Shown one piece after another: positions 47,607-59,010 of a stretch of 64,000 bases of DNA (its first letter is position 1; each line of letters opens with the position of its first letter). The notes beneath the pieces were generated by a model. It was not told the origin of the DNA. It did not search any database and was given only the letters and a program-made list of their open reading frames with translations. The position numbers and the translations under genes were made by a program. Origin of the DNA: Punctularia strigosozonata HHB-11173 SS5. Taxonomy: Eukaryota; Basidiomycota; Agaricomycetes; Corticiales; Punctulariaceae. The stretch is taken from NCBI RefSeq assembly GCF_000264995.1, contig NW_006767437.1:1608659-1672658 (forward strand), in the 5' to 3' direction.

Positions 47607-48459
47607 CTAATTCTGGACTCCTGTGCCACCGACGTGTGGCCGATGCAATTGATCGGACTCTCGACTGCTACAGTTTCAGCTCAGCGACGCTCGCGACTTT
47701 GTTCCTTCCTTCTTTGGTTCCTTCTGCTCGCCTTACGTCCGCGGCATTGCTGCTGTTGCACGGCTCAAACGCCGCATTGCCCGTGTGCAAGTACTCCTCG
47801 GCATGGCGCGCAGACTGGCGCCGCAGAAACTGGCGCCAAGGCCCACCAACAGCTTGTGTGCGGGTGTGCGATAGCAATAATGTGATCGGCCCAGACGTTT
47901 GGCGCAAGAATCTAGTGGAAGGTTTCATTTTAGACCCACTTTCTCTTCTGCCGGTCGGGGCGTGCGGCGATCTTATTATCATTGGGTCCTATCCATGTCT
48001 TATGGCTGTGGAAGGTATGAGCTGTGAATTCGAAGGTTAACCCCTTCAAGGGGACCCACGCTCCCGCCTCAGGTGACTCGAAGATATGTATTCATCATAG
48101 TATTGCTGTATTTCATGCCGTGCATATAGCTCATATAAGCTAGGCGAGCATGCGGAGCCTAATGCCCCCCTGATACGGTGCTGTCTCATCGCTCATGCAG
48201 TTCACGTTCATAGCTACGTTCGTCCATCGCCTGCTCTTATCTTCGTGCGCTGGACATGGACGAGCGCCAAATGCCTCGTGGCCCCGAGGCTGTGAAGGGC
48301 TGTGCGAAGTCGAGGCTGTGCAACAATGCTGTATGTAAAAGCCTCCATCCAGCGATTCCAGCCTGAGTCGCCGAGCCATCCCCCCTTGTGCCCCGCCTTC
48401 CAAGTTGCGGAGGTTGTGGAGTGGAGACTGCTTTGGATTGACCTGACACCAAACGCGCG
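47607..48459. other. Spacer between genes C and D
   Basis: A 134-codon plus-strand frame (47636-48040) lies in the 3' flank of gene C; it has no family or splice support. The rest should be the promoter of gene D. Confidence 0.5.
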
Positions 48460-50140
48460 ATGGCGACCCATCCTGACACCTCATGCTACCTGTGGTCCCA
48501 GCCACGCGCCACCGAGCAGGAAGAGTTGTCGCCGGCGTATACTCCCGCCAGTCCCTACCCTCAGGACATGTACTTGACGGGTCCCGAAGCCGTTTTCGAC
48601 GTAGATGGCCCCTGGACCAGCCAGCCGTCTTCGTCGTTGAGCGTGCCTGATCTGGATGAGATATTCGCAGCTATCGTGAATATTCAGGCATCGCCCATAC
48701 CCTCACCCGTGCCCTCTCCCGTCGAGTCCCCAGTCCATCTGTGAGTCATCTCTGAAAGACAGTTCCTGAGGGCTCGACCAACACCTTACACTTGTAGGTC
48801 CATTGGTGCCCCATATAATGAGCCCGTCTCCGCTCCCATCCAGCCTATGTACGGAGGGTCCTCGTCACTTGCACAGTGCGCTCTATATTGTCTTCCTGTA
48901 CATATCATCGCCTCAAGCTTGAACTTGTAGTGCCCTCGACCCACCTAATAGCATGCTCGATCCACCCAGGGGCCGACCGTCCCTGAGCCGTCTGCAGATA
49001 AACAGCAGTCCTCGACCAGTCCCAGCTGCCACAGCCCCTTCCGCTCCCCCGAGCCTTCATATCCCAACGCCGGTGATTGTGGCGCCTCACCCCCCCACAC
49101 CTCCGCCGGTCGTACACCTGGCAGTTCCGGGACCTCCTCATCACCACGTCCGTCGTCGTTCCGAGAGTTCCCTGTTCCCTAAGCCGACTGTCGAGTACCA
49201 GCTCACCGCGGTCCAGAGCGCAAGCGCAACGCCAAGCCCGGGCCTCTTGTCTCCGCCGCCGCTTGGAATCCAGCGTGCTCGGTCGTTGAGCGATGGACGT
49301 CCCGCCGGCCAACACGGCCGTTCGAAGTCCGATACCACCGGACTTCTATCGCCCGGTTGGCAGCGTTCCAGTCGTGGACCATCACGATCGCCGAGCACGA
49401 GCTCGTCGCGGCGGTCGTCGCCGTATCCCGGCAGCCGCTCGGTCAGCCCCTGCCTCAGTCGCGACGGCGTCACCGACGTCGACGGCGACTCGCTCCCCAC
49501 GACGCCCATCTCTGTTGAGGGCGTATATCAGGATCAAGCCGATACCATCGTGGGTTCGACTTCGCAAGAGGCGTCTCCGAGGCCTATTGTGAAGGCGATA
49601 GTCACGAGCGACAAGGTCGCGGAGGCCAGCATCCGCAGGCGCAGGAATACTACGGAAGATGCTCGCTTCAAGTGCGAGCATTGTGGCAGGTAAGTATCTC
49701 GCGAGTTCCGTTCGGACTGAAGATGGCTCAACTCTGGCCCTGTGCAGGTGTTTGACGTCGAAACATAACCTGGACGGTCAGTTGGCAATATGATCATTGC
49801 GTTTGTAGATGTTGTTGACACGTGTGTTCCAGGTCACATCCGATCTCATAACGACGAAAGGCCATTCCCCTGCGAATACCCGCCTTGCGACAAGAGCTTC
49901 AGTCGGAAATCCGACCGCAAGCGTCACCAGGAGACCGTGCACCAGTCGCTCCAACTCAAGTGCGAGAAATGCGATGGCGGCTTCTCTCGGAAAGACGCCT
50001 TGAGCAAACACGGTTCGTGCTGCAAACCCTTACTTTACGTAACCAAGCCGTTTACGCGTCTGCTGGCAGCCAAGACATGCGGGCAGCACCTGACCGCTAA
50101 CCTGCATGCAAACGCGTTCCAGCAAGGGCTTCGCCGCTAA
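48460..50140 (+). CDS. C2H2 zinc-finger transcription factor, gene D, 465 aa
   Basis: Six exons: 48460-48740, 48798-48875, 48931-49689, 49748-49776, 49833-50012 and 50070-50140; sum 1398 bp. It begins MATHPDTSCYLWSQP. A Pro-rich middle (IPSPVPSPVESP, HPPTPPPVVH) and an Arg/Ser stretch with SRRSSPYPGSRSVSP precede the block VTSDKVAEASIRRRR. Finger 1 (CEHCGRCLTSKHNLDGHIRSH) is spread over three exons, including a 29-bp mini-exon, because an extra intron cuts just before CLTSK. Finger 2 is CEYPPC...HQETVH; finger 3 is CEKCDGGFSRKDALSKHAKTC, a CCHC set restored by the last splice. It lies tandem to gene C with 853 bp between. Confidence 0.88.
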
Positions 50141-50559
50141 CCCCAAGCAGGCACGATCCCTCACATGCACACCTGCCCGCTCTCAATATGCCATCGTCGT
50201 TCTTGGTTATACAACGAATCTTTCCTCGGTTCCCCTACTCGGAAGTCATGCCTATACATTCTCTATTCCTGTTTCGGGCTCCTGCTTTACCCGCTAGAGG
50301 GTGATGCTCCTTTGATTAATGATGACCTAACTCGGATATCACTTGCTATCATTTTTGACTCCTAGTCGTTGCTTTGTGTGTACGTGCTTTCATTCTCGAT
50401 TCGCGGTCAACGCCTTGTTCGAACTTGTGTTGTGACCAGTAAAGCCCAATGTAATATGTAGTTCAATAGAGTGCGCGATGTCAATCCGCTATATTCATGG
50501 AGTTGCTTGATGTGACTGGCTCTAGTTCTGTTTCTCTGACTGATGGGTGGCACCCTAAT

Positions 50560-50593
50560 GCGGGGTGTCCGAACAGCAATTGCTGTACCCCGC
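50560..50593. repeat. Hairpin with perfect 14-bp palindrome
   Basis: GCGGGGT at the 5' side pairs with ACCCCGC at the 3' side; between them lies ACAGCAATTGCTGT, which is its own reverse complement. It lies about 420 bp after gene D and could be a 3' RNA structure or a footprint of a mobile element. Confidence 0.6.
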
Positions 50594-50783
50594 TACCAAC
50601 GGCAATTGGTGTAACCTAGGTTCGACATCGCGGAAAAGTCGTAACTTGGGATGCACTAGGCATAGGGATGCTTCCAAGATGATAAGAGTATGATAACCTC
50701 AACCTCGTGTTTTGCATGACCGCGAGGAGGGCCGCTGAAGTTCCGGGGGGGGGGGCAGAGTCAGTCAGGACCGGTGCGAACCC

Positions 50784-51308
50784 CACCAGAGCTCCGATCC
50801 CTCAAAGAGGCGATTTCGGCCATTTTTTGGGTTCAGGTGAAGGTCTCAAGAGGGCGATTTTCGGGGATTTGACATCAGACATGTTCTTGATTAGCACGTC
50901 CTGGATGCAGCGGACAAGATCCTTGTACGCGCCAAGCACTTAAAGCCTGCCTGATTCTGCCTGTCGGTGGAGTGAATGGTGGTGGAAGCAATTCGGGATA
51001 CGGCGAGCTCGGAAAGTATAGTGGGTAGATGAGCGCAGTGGAGACTCGAATTTGCGCAGGTAGTGTGTAGACACATGCCAAACAGGATATGATTTTCTGG
51101 ATGGATACGCAGCCAGTGTGTCCCACAGCTTACTGGTTGTCACGTCTGGGGTCCAATTTCAGGGATTTTGGATCGAACCCCGCTCATATAACCGCCTCTT
51201 TTCGGAGCAGACCTGGATGTAACATTTTGCCCTCTACCCCGATGTTTTCGGGGTTTCGGTATCGGAGCTCGCGCCCATAAACGGTGGCTGTGTGGATCGG
51301 AGCTCTGG
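50784..51308. repeat. Inverted-repeat-bounded segment, possible degenerate MITE
   Basis: CCAGAGCTCCGATCC at about 50784-50798 recurs as its reverse complement at about 51294-51308, with further loose matches inside (CGGAGCTC again near 51267, and CGCCTCTTT near 51192). The segment of about 525 bp has no coding frame. A clear target-site duplication was not found, so a non-autonomous DNA transposon is only a guess. Confidence 0.3.
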
Positions 51309-53132
51309 CGGGACAATTCTTTACATAAGGGGCGAATGTTGGCGTTGGTGCTGTTCAACTTTCAAGAGAAGCCTACCGAGCGCTACGTCTCGAACGCAGA
51401 CACGGCGGTTCAATCACCACCTGAGGTGGATGATGGGTCCGACACGTCGTCCTCGAATGGGGTCGACGACGACAAGAACAAGGTAAGCATCATGATCCCG
51501 CCTATTCTAAACCGCAACTGAGGGATCATGACAAAAACATCTGGGAACAGCTACGCGTCTCGAGCCCTTCGAGCGTCGTAGAAATCGCATTAGTCAGTCC
51601 CGGTCAGCCCGGTGGTAGCTTGGTGCCATTTCGGTTCTTACGCCTATGCTGATGCGGTCAACAAAGTTTACCTTATCATGCATCTTCCATCGACGCGTTG
51701 TCGACGCGACATATGCCTGTACAGGTCTTCTTTTGTTGATCCTGCAGACGAGCAGGGCAATCATACTCTGCGAATGAAGTCATGCGGTACAGCTTGGCGC
51801 GAGTTTGACTCATCCTGGAGCTGTGCACTTTTGCCAGAGCCTGTCTGCCGGATTCTCATGAGGATCTGCATCAATTTGCAACCCATTCGTCCCCGAGCAG
51901 CGTTTGCGTTCGTTTTCCGAACGGCTTGCAGAACATCCTTTCCGCTTGCGTTCCAAACAAGCACTAGTTCGCCTGTTCAACCTCGCTCGTGTCTGCTGCG
52001 ACCCTCCCTTCCTCGTGTACAGTTCTTTTTCAGGTTGATCCGGCGGATTGATGTTGCAACTTGGCTTGGAGATGCTCCGGGTGGACACAATCTCGTTCGT
52101 CGTCCGAGGTGGCAAACGAACACGCACCCAAACAACATACCTACTTGGTACAAATATTGCTTGGTATGCTGACCACATCGATCGATCTACCTTACTGTTT
52201 GTCGATCGTAGCGCGAGACACATTCGCCTGATACCCGCGTTCCAGTCCTCCGAGCTTTTCAATTGGTTTCCCTTAATGGTCCTCCGAACCCGCCCCCGAT
52301 GTGTCGTGAGTGGTCCTCGTGCTGGCATCGTCATCTCGTTGATCTCCCGTCGTTTCACCTCCCATGCCTTTATAGCCACATGAACTAAGATCATCTCGAA
52401 GTCATATTACCCACGCCATGGTTCAAATGCTCCCGCACAGCGCCAGATCCGTTATTGCAGGAGCCAAGCTGGATATGACGACCCTGAATGCATACATCCG
52501 GGGTGTTCCTAATGGTCCCAGCTCAACCGGGTGGTCGCGGGTCATCTTCTGCTATTGGTTGGTTCGCAAGTCCTCTCTTACCTCTACTATAACCTGCTAA
52601 GCTCACCTCTCTTACGTACAGTATCTCAACGGTCACTCCAGACTTTGAGTTTGTTCACTATGGCGTGTAACACCATAAATGGCCTTTGTGGACACCCATG
52701 AGTTCCAGCTGCGCGCGAACCGCTCCAAAACGCGTGATGTGCGAGGCAGGTAAGCGCTTGTTTGGAAGACCACAGGTCCACACATAAATTGCGCCACCCC
52801 TCGTTGTGACATTCTGAACCTACGGCTCAGAATGGCCTTTCCCCACCGAGTGCTCCTTCCGATTTATGAACGTCGTCGCACACGTCAGAGCTTCGCGCCT
52901 CAGACCTTGTCACCTCAGACCTTGTCACCTCCATCTGCTATGCGCATCGCCAGCGGGTCCAGCACGTACGTTGCACAGGGGGACTTTGCGTACCCAGAGT
53001 AGTGAGATAGTTTTCTTTTCTGAGGTCGAGGCGTGGCTGACCTGCTGCTGGACCAGTTGTCAGACGACGATCAATGCCGACTCCCAGGTCTATGCCGCAG
53101 TCAATGCACCGCATGCCTCCTCCTCCAGCAAC

Positions 53133-54299
53133 ATGATAGAGAGTGATTACCCACCATCGGGCCATTACCTTGCCGGGACCTACGCGAACATGGTCGATCC
53201 TGGCTCGCTGCACTCTCCTTGTAAGTGCTCACAATTCTTCGCATCCGGAAAGTAGGAAGTATCAGTGTCGTTTAAAACCCCCATAGACACCATCAACCCA
53301 CTCTTAGGGACGTCCAATCCGTCGGAACGGGTGCCCGAGACGTTTACGGGACCCTCCGTCTCGGATGATGCACAGGGACACTCACCTGCGGAATGGCACG
53401 GTACAACTTATCAAGGACTCACCCAGTCGCCGCCGACATGGTATGACTATCCGGGCCCTTCTCTTGCTATTGGAGAAGATGTATCGTCAATACAAACTCC
53501 AGAGATGCCGCCGTTTCCCGACGCATCGTTCACTCACCGAATGGGCCATGACTGCGGTCAGATGGCTGTCGCTCCTCCGGCGATGCAGTGGTCTCGTAGC
53601 TTCCCGAGCGATGGACACTACCGGGTACAGGCTTCCATCCCGAGTTCTTCTCTTCTTCACCAATCATCGGGGCGTCCCGGCCAACGATCGCAGGGGCCAG
53701 ATTTCGAGAGCGCACCGGAACCCTCCGAGGCGGGCGCTCGCTCACAGTCCGCTGGGGGCATTATATCCCGGTCATTCTCATTGAATGGTCTTCCTCCATG
53801 TGATGGAGACCAGGAGCGCGAAGGTATGGCGTGAGATCCACCGCACCATTGTACTAGAGGAGCGTCTCACCCGTTCATTTCGCAAAGGTGCGGCAGGCCC
53901 CTCGAGAAGCCGACGGTTCTCATGCCCGGAGCCTGGATGCCTATTGAGCTATACGACGAAGCGGAACCTCGAAGGTAGCTGGTTGACATAGCCAACCCGG
54001 TGGAACGAGTGACGAAACGGATCTTTCCAGGTCATATCGACTCTATCCATAGGCACGCCATAAAGTTTGTGTGCTCGGAGTGTAACAAGGGTTTCGCACG
54101 ACCGTCCGACGGGCGAAGACATCAAACTACTCACGACAAAGCCAAACGCCCGAAATGTCATAACTGCGGCAAGCCCTACAGTCGGCGTGATGTACTGAAG
54201 AATCACTTGATGAGATGTACTGAAGAATCACTCCAGAAGGAGCACCACGGTCGGTGTTTCCGGCGGGTTGCTCGGATACTTCTAACTGCCCGAATTTAA
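53133..54299 (+). CDS. C2H2 zinc-finger transcription factor, gene E, about 326 aa
   Basis: Exons: 53133-53220, 53287-53823, 53888-53974 and 54031-54299; sum 981 bp. The ATG at 53133 (MIESDYPPSGHYLAG) was chosen because upstream residues are Cys/Arg-rich and unlike the paralogues; the frame is open back to 52866, so the start is uncertain. The N-terminal half is Ser/Pro-rich. The pre-finger basic block is reduced to GAAGPSRSRRF. Finger 1 is CPEPGC...HIDSIH, finger 2 is CSEC...HQTTH, and finger 3 is CHNCGKPYSRRDVLKNHLMRC, a CCHC set. The finger-1 phase-1 intron is kept; the finger-3 intron is absent. A direct repeat GATGTACTGAAGAATCACT at about 54187 and 54211 spans the end of finger 3. It converges with gene F. 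Confidence 0.82.
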
Positions 54300-55057
54300 C
54301 CAGGCCACCAGGCGTGAGTATCAGAGGGAGATAGCTTTGTTTTCCCAACCCCAAATCTATGCTACATGCTCTTTATTTCCAGTGGTCTCACCCTTCTTCT
54401 CGCACCCATCTTATCATCACAGCCTCGGGCACACCAGCGTGGCCTAAGACGTAACCACTACTTATCCTCGCTAAGATCCGTCCGGGCTCGGTTTACATAT
54501 CTGATTACATGCTATTCTTACTTCATCAAACGCGTCCTCGGACCGTGATTCCAGAATCTATGCGTCTTCCGTCTTTCGCTGAGGGAACGCGCACATGTGT
54601 ATATAGATTCTTCGGCCAGATATGGATACAGTACATGGTAAATGAATGCGGGATACAGAGAGCACTCCTCGATCGGAGGCATTACAGCTACGGGGAGCGA
54701 CCACAGATAGGCAGTGTATTAAGCATTGAATGCAAGACAAATAGTAGCGCGTGCCCGGGTCCACAGCCCGGGCGATGCGGGTATTTGGAGGAGATGGGCA
54801 GGCAGGTGACGAAGGTACGGAGGTTTCCGAAGGTAAGACGAATATGTGTGGCTACGACGAAAAAACAAACGACAATTCATGGCGATTGGACGGCAATAGT
54901 CAATGGGCGAGACAGGACGCAGAAGCAACGCACGGACACGGAAGAACATCGATCAGGGAGAAAGAGACACGTAAGAGTACATGGTGTATCTGTCGATTGG
55001 ATATCAGCAGGCGGACGGGAGGGTAGCGGTCGACCGCCACGTACATCGAATGTCGTG
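54300..55057. other. Spacer between convergent genes E and F
   Basis: Shared 3' flanks of two converging C2H2 genes. Nothing else is supported. Confidence 0.6.
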
Positions 55058-56943
55058 CTATCGCTCATCCTTGGTCGCCGGTTGGCTGGTACCGGACTTC
55101 GCGGGCTCGCCGAGCTCCACCTTGGTGCTCGTGGCTGCAGGCCTGATATGCATCTTCTGGACGTGTCGGTCTCGATCCGCCTTGCGTGTGAACTCGTCGC
55201 CGCAATGAGTACATTTATGTTCCTTGATGCCTTGGTGCGCCTTCTCGTGGTCTACGTTTCGCACCCCCTTCCATCAGTTTCAACAGCCTGAATCACGAAG
55301 ACGAGCATCACTCACTGTCGCGGTTGATGCGCGTCGTAAGGCCGGCTTGACAGAATCTGCAGATGAACTTGGCTTCTTTCTTGCGCGCCTTGCGCGCGGC
55401 CTCCGCGATGCCCTCGGTCATGACCACCGGCTTGACGAGGTCCGGGGGAAGGAGCCCGATCGACGCGGGAGCGACCCCGCCGCCACCACCCATGCCTCGA
55501 TACATATCAGGCGCCGGGACGCCCCACTCGCCGTGCATGCGCACCGGGCCCGGGTTCGAGAGCCCCCGCGGACGCATGCCAGGGTGGACGTGCGCGCTCA
55601 TGGGCAGGCCCGCGTGCATCGTGCCGTTGCTGAGGCCTGGGATCTCCGCGGAGCTCCAGTACCCGCTGGCGGGCGGCTGGGCAGGCAGCACGTGCTGATA
55701 CGGCCCGTCGGGCGGGAGGCTGCTGTCGCTGCTCGGGCTGTGGCCCCGGCTCGTGGGTCGGCTGTTGTAGGGGCTCGTGCGGTGGGAGGAGCGCGAGCCG
55801 CTCGAGGCGCCACGTCCGCGTCCGGCGGGATCGCGCAGCGACTGCGATCGGCCGCGCAGGCTCTGCCCGCTGGGGGTGAGGTAGGTGTTGGGATCCATGG
55901 GGACACCGAAGGCGTCGAGAGGGTACATGACGTCCGTCTTGATACGACCGAGGTTGTCGGTGAGAGACCGACTTCGGCGGACGTTCGCTCCCCCGAAGTC
56001 GTCAGGGAGCGAGATGGGCTGGTCGAGTAGGTACGATTGCTCGGGAGGAGTGAGCGGAGAGTGGTGAGTCGGGGTGCCTGCTTGGTGAGTCGGTGTGCCT
56101 ACTTGATGTGTCGGGGTGCCTACTTGATGTGTCGGGGTTCCCGCGGATGCCGGGGTCTCCTGCTGATGGTTCAGCACGGTCCTTTCGAAGCTGGTGTCCA
56201 GAGAGAGGTCGATGGGTTCCAGGTCGGAATATATGGAATGGGGACTGCCGTGCGGATCCGAATAGACCGACTGTGACGGCTCGGTTTCGTACGTGTAGGA
56301 TTGCTGATGCGAGCCTTGCATCCATCTCATGCCTTCGCCGTACGAGTTGGCGTACTCGGCGTCGGGCGGAGTCAGCATCGTCGTTGCCCGAGACGGCGGC
56401 TGTATCATGATCGTCGGCGAGTCTTCCGACTGATGACGTCCATGGCCGGGACGAGATGATCTGCGTTCGTGTCCGTCGTAAGTGGACGGCAGCGAAGTCC
56501 GGTTATAGAAAGAGACCTACCCCACATACCCGCCGCCCGCCGTGCTTCCCAGCGCGTTCGCCAGTTCGCTCGTTATCGCACTTTATGGGCGCAACAGGCC
56601 TCAGCTCGACGACGCTAGCGTTCACTGAGGGTACCTACGCGTCGCTCGGCATCCAGGTCGCGTCGGGCCCAAAGTCGAGGGTGGGCCCCGCGCCGGCATC
56701 GGCTCGTTGAAAGGCGGGCATACTGTAGTCTAGCAGCTCCGCGAGGAGAAATGAGGTCTGCGGGCTCGCTGGTCTGCTACCCTCCGGCGTGTGGTGGGAT
56801 GATCCCGCGGGTGATCCTGGGGCAGACGAGGTGCCAGTCAAGTACTCAAAGGATGCGTTGGGCGAGTCGGGCGAAAGCCAGCTGCTGGGCTCGCGCCAGA
56901 GGTCGTTGGTGGTGTCGTGGTGGGGTGAGCCGGATGGATTCAT
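55058..56943 (-). CDS. C2H2 zinc-finger transcription factor, gene F, two fingers, 547 aa
   Basis: Exons (minus): 56639-56943, 55316-56460 and 55058-55251; introns 178 and 64 bp; sum 1644 bp. It begins MNPSGSPHHDTTNDLW and has an acidic, Pro-rich start. A run of four related units, GTPTHQV-like, sits near 56062-56145. An SHRTSPYNSRPTSRG stretch matches the SPYP motif of the paralogues. The block VVMTEGIAEAARKARKKEA precedes finger 1 (CRFCQAGLTTRINRDNHEKAH), cut by the family phase-1 intron one residue before its first His. Finger 2 is CTHCGDEFTRKADRDRHVQKMH; then the protein ends after about 30 residues with no third finger. The Gly-rich MYRGMGGGGG patch is unique to this copy. Confidence 0.87.
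56062..56145 (-). repeat. In-frame 21-bp tandem repeat in gene F
   Basis: Four consecutive units code GTPTHQV, GTPTHQV, GTPTHQA and GTPTHHS on the minus strand. The units are close at the DNA level, so repeat number may vary between strains. Confidence 0.85.
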
Positions 56944-59010
56944 GGCTTTCCGCGTTTATGAGAGCCGGAACGCGCAGCTGTGGTAGCGTCTTAAGGTGCG
57001 CCAAATAGCCATCGCCCATATCGACGCCGCGGACGGCGCATCAATAGCTTGAATAGCATGACACCTGTGCGATGCCGTTTGGCGCCCAGGGGCGGTGTCA
57101 AGGCGCGTGCTTTGAGCCCGGAACGGTAATCGCGTGCGACGCCAGGCGATGAAAGGCACACGTCGCACGGGGCGGTACTTTATCTGGGGTTATATTGCAG
57201 ACGGCATACGTAGGCAGGCAATGAGCGAGTCGCGCTAACAACGGGTAGACGCCATTACAGGTCGCCAGCACCCGCCCTCTCCGCACTGCGTCTACGGACC
57301 GTCGTCGTCCCGCCCAGTGGTTAGTGCATTCCCCTTCATGGCGTTCCGCGTTGATCCCGCGTTGCCGTTCCGAAGACAGGGTTGCCGTGAACGCGTTGTA
57401 TGCTGTCCGTGCTCGCTCGGCATTCCAATCGGCGAGTAAGGTTCCTCCCATCATGCATCAAACAGGGCGTTGGGTGATTGGTCAATCTACTCCCACTCGT
57501 ACGAACATCATGTGTAAATGTTCTCTCGGACATATTTCGCTCTCGCAGTTCGTGACACGAGTTTGGATTACTGGGGCGAGACGGTGCAGCTTCGATAATC
57601 GCGATGAATGGAAGTGTCGACGCTGTCTCCCAACGGCCTTCGAAAACATTTGCCATTTGTGCCATCGCAATGCCGGTTATCTACTACTCACAGGGGTCTG
57701 GATCGAGAACACGCTCCAAATAGCCGGCAAGATGCAGCTTTTGCAGCGGGTGCAGCAACACACCACCGCGGAGGTCGAAGTTGGATTGGGCCACGACGAT
57801 GCTGGGGATAAGACGATCTGTCCGACACGCCTGTCATAGCTTCATCATCGGGAACGCTGCAGACTCCGGTAAGGATATGCCTTGAAGCGTCCACGGACCA
57901 CCAGTATCTTCCAGAACAAACGTCGCCACAATCCGTGTGGGAGTTTCGGAGGCCCCTACACCGCCCGAACGAGAACCGCCTCAACAAGATGTCCCTCTTG
58001 AGCGTGGACGCTGGAAGGCCGTGAAAGCTGGTCGGCTTCTTAACAATATTGAGATCGCACCATCCTATGCGATGCACTCAGGGTAGGACGGGACGTACCC
58101 AGACGGATGTGCTCTGCGCGGGGATCCGTTGGTAAGACAGGCGCCCGTGGCTCCGGCGCAGATCGAACATACGATAGGGGCATGCTGGCTGGATGCGGCA
58201 GTAGGGAGGATCCACAGGTTGCTTCCGCCGTCTGCAGTGGGTCAGACCATTTCCGCCGTCTCCTATGTTTCAGTTGCTCCCGAAGATGCTTCCGCCGACA
58301 GCTCATCGAGATTTGACACCGAAGCTGGCAATATGTACTGAGGCCTCAGGGGCAAAAAAGCGCGTCAGGAACAACGCCACGGCGTTAGGACCTCGTGTCG
58401 GTATCGCGAGCATTTCGATAGCATTGGAGCTTCTATAGAAACCTATATATTCGCACCTGATACGTCAGGAAGGCTATAGAGGTTCCGTATAGGGGGCGGT
58501 GTTGCGTCGTCGGCGGTGGTAGTTCGTTGATAGTGAGATGTTCAGCCTTCCATCGATTCATCCCGGGTCGGGCCCGGACCTACTGCCCGTGGGCCGTATA
58601 TGAATGAACCAGTGCACCCCCGAGGGTTCTGTTGGACTGTCCGATAGCTTGTTGCACGCCAACAACGTGTTCGTAAGTAAAATTTATCAGGAATAGTCTT
58701 GATCAATCTCTGCCCTCGCGGAGGCGTGAGCGTGAGGACCCGCCTTGAACGAGCATGGATGGCGGTGCCGGAAAAGGCTGCGACTCGGGCAGCCGCCTAA
58801 TGTGCACGTGCCGTTTCAGCAAGGGCGCGAGCTCCTCCTTCCTTTCTAGGAAGGCGCTCCATAACTCCATCAGGTTGCTAACATAGACACGGCGCCGCCG
58901 AATTTTGAGCCGCAGTCCTCTTGTTCCCGGTCTCATCCACGCCGCACGCCGTGCACGACAGGCAATCCCTCTTTCCTTTGCCCCACGTTCGTTTTCTTGT
59001 GCTCGTCAGA
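56944..59010. other. Intergenic region upstream of genes F and TOS1-like
   Basis: A divergent spacer. Frames at 57324-57839 and 58107-58341 are open, but no domain or splice chain is recognisable. I see nothing else I can support. Confidence 0.45.

Larger units (their letters stand above)
50141..53132. other. Spacer with repeats, no supported gene
   Basis: Contains a perfect 14-bp palindrome inside a hairpin (50560-50593), an 11-base G run at 50745-50755, and a 15-bp inverted repeat at 50784/51308. Frames at 51336-51521 (acidic) and 51612-52172 have no recognised domain. The region just before 53133 could hold a first exon of gene E (frame open from 52866). Confidence 0.45.

Noticed and set aside
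51140-51190. GGTTCGATCC on the minus strand, like a tRNA B box
   Set aside because: The bases on either side cannot form a T-arm stem and no matching A box or acceptor stem was found.
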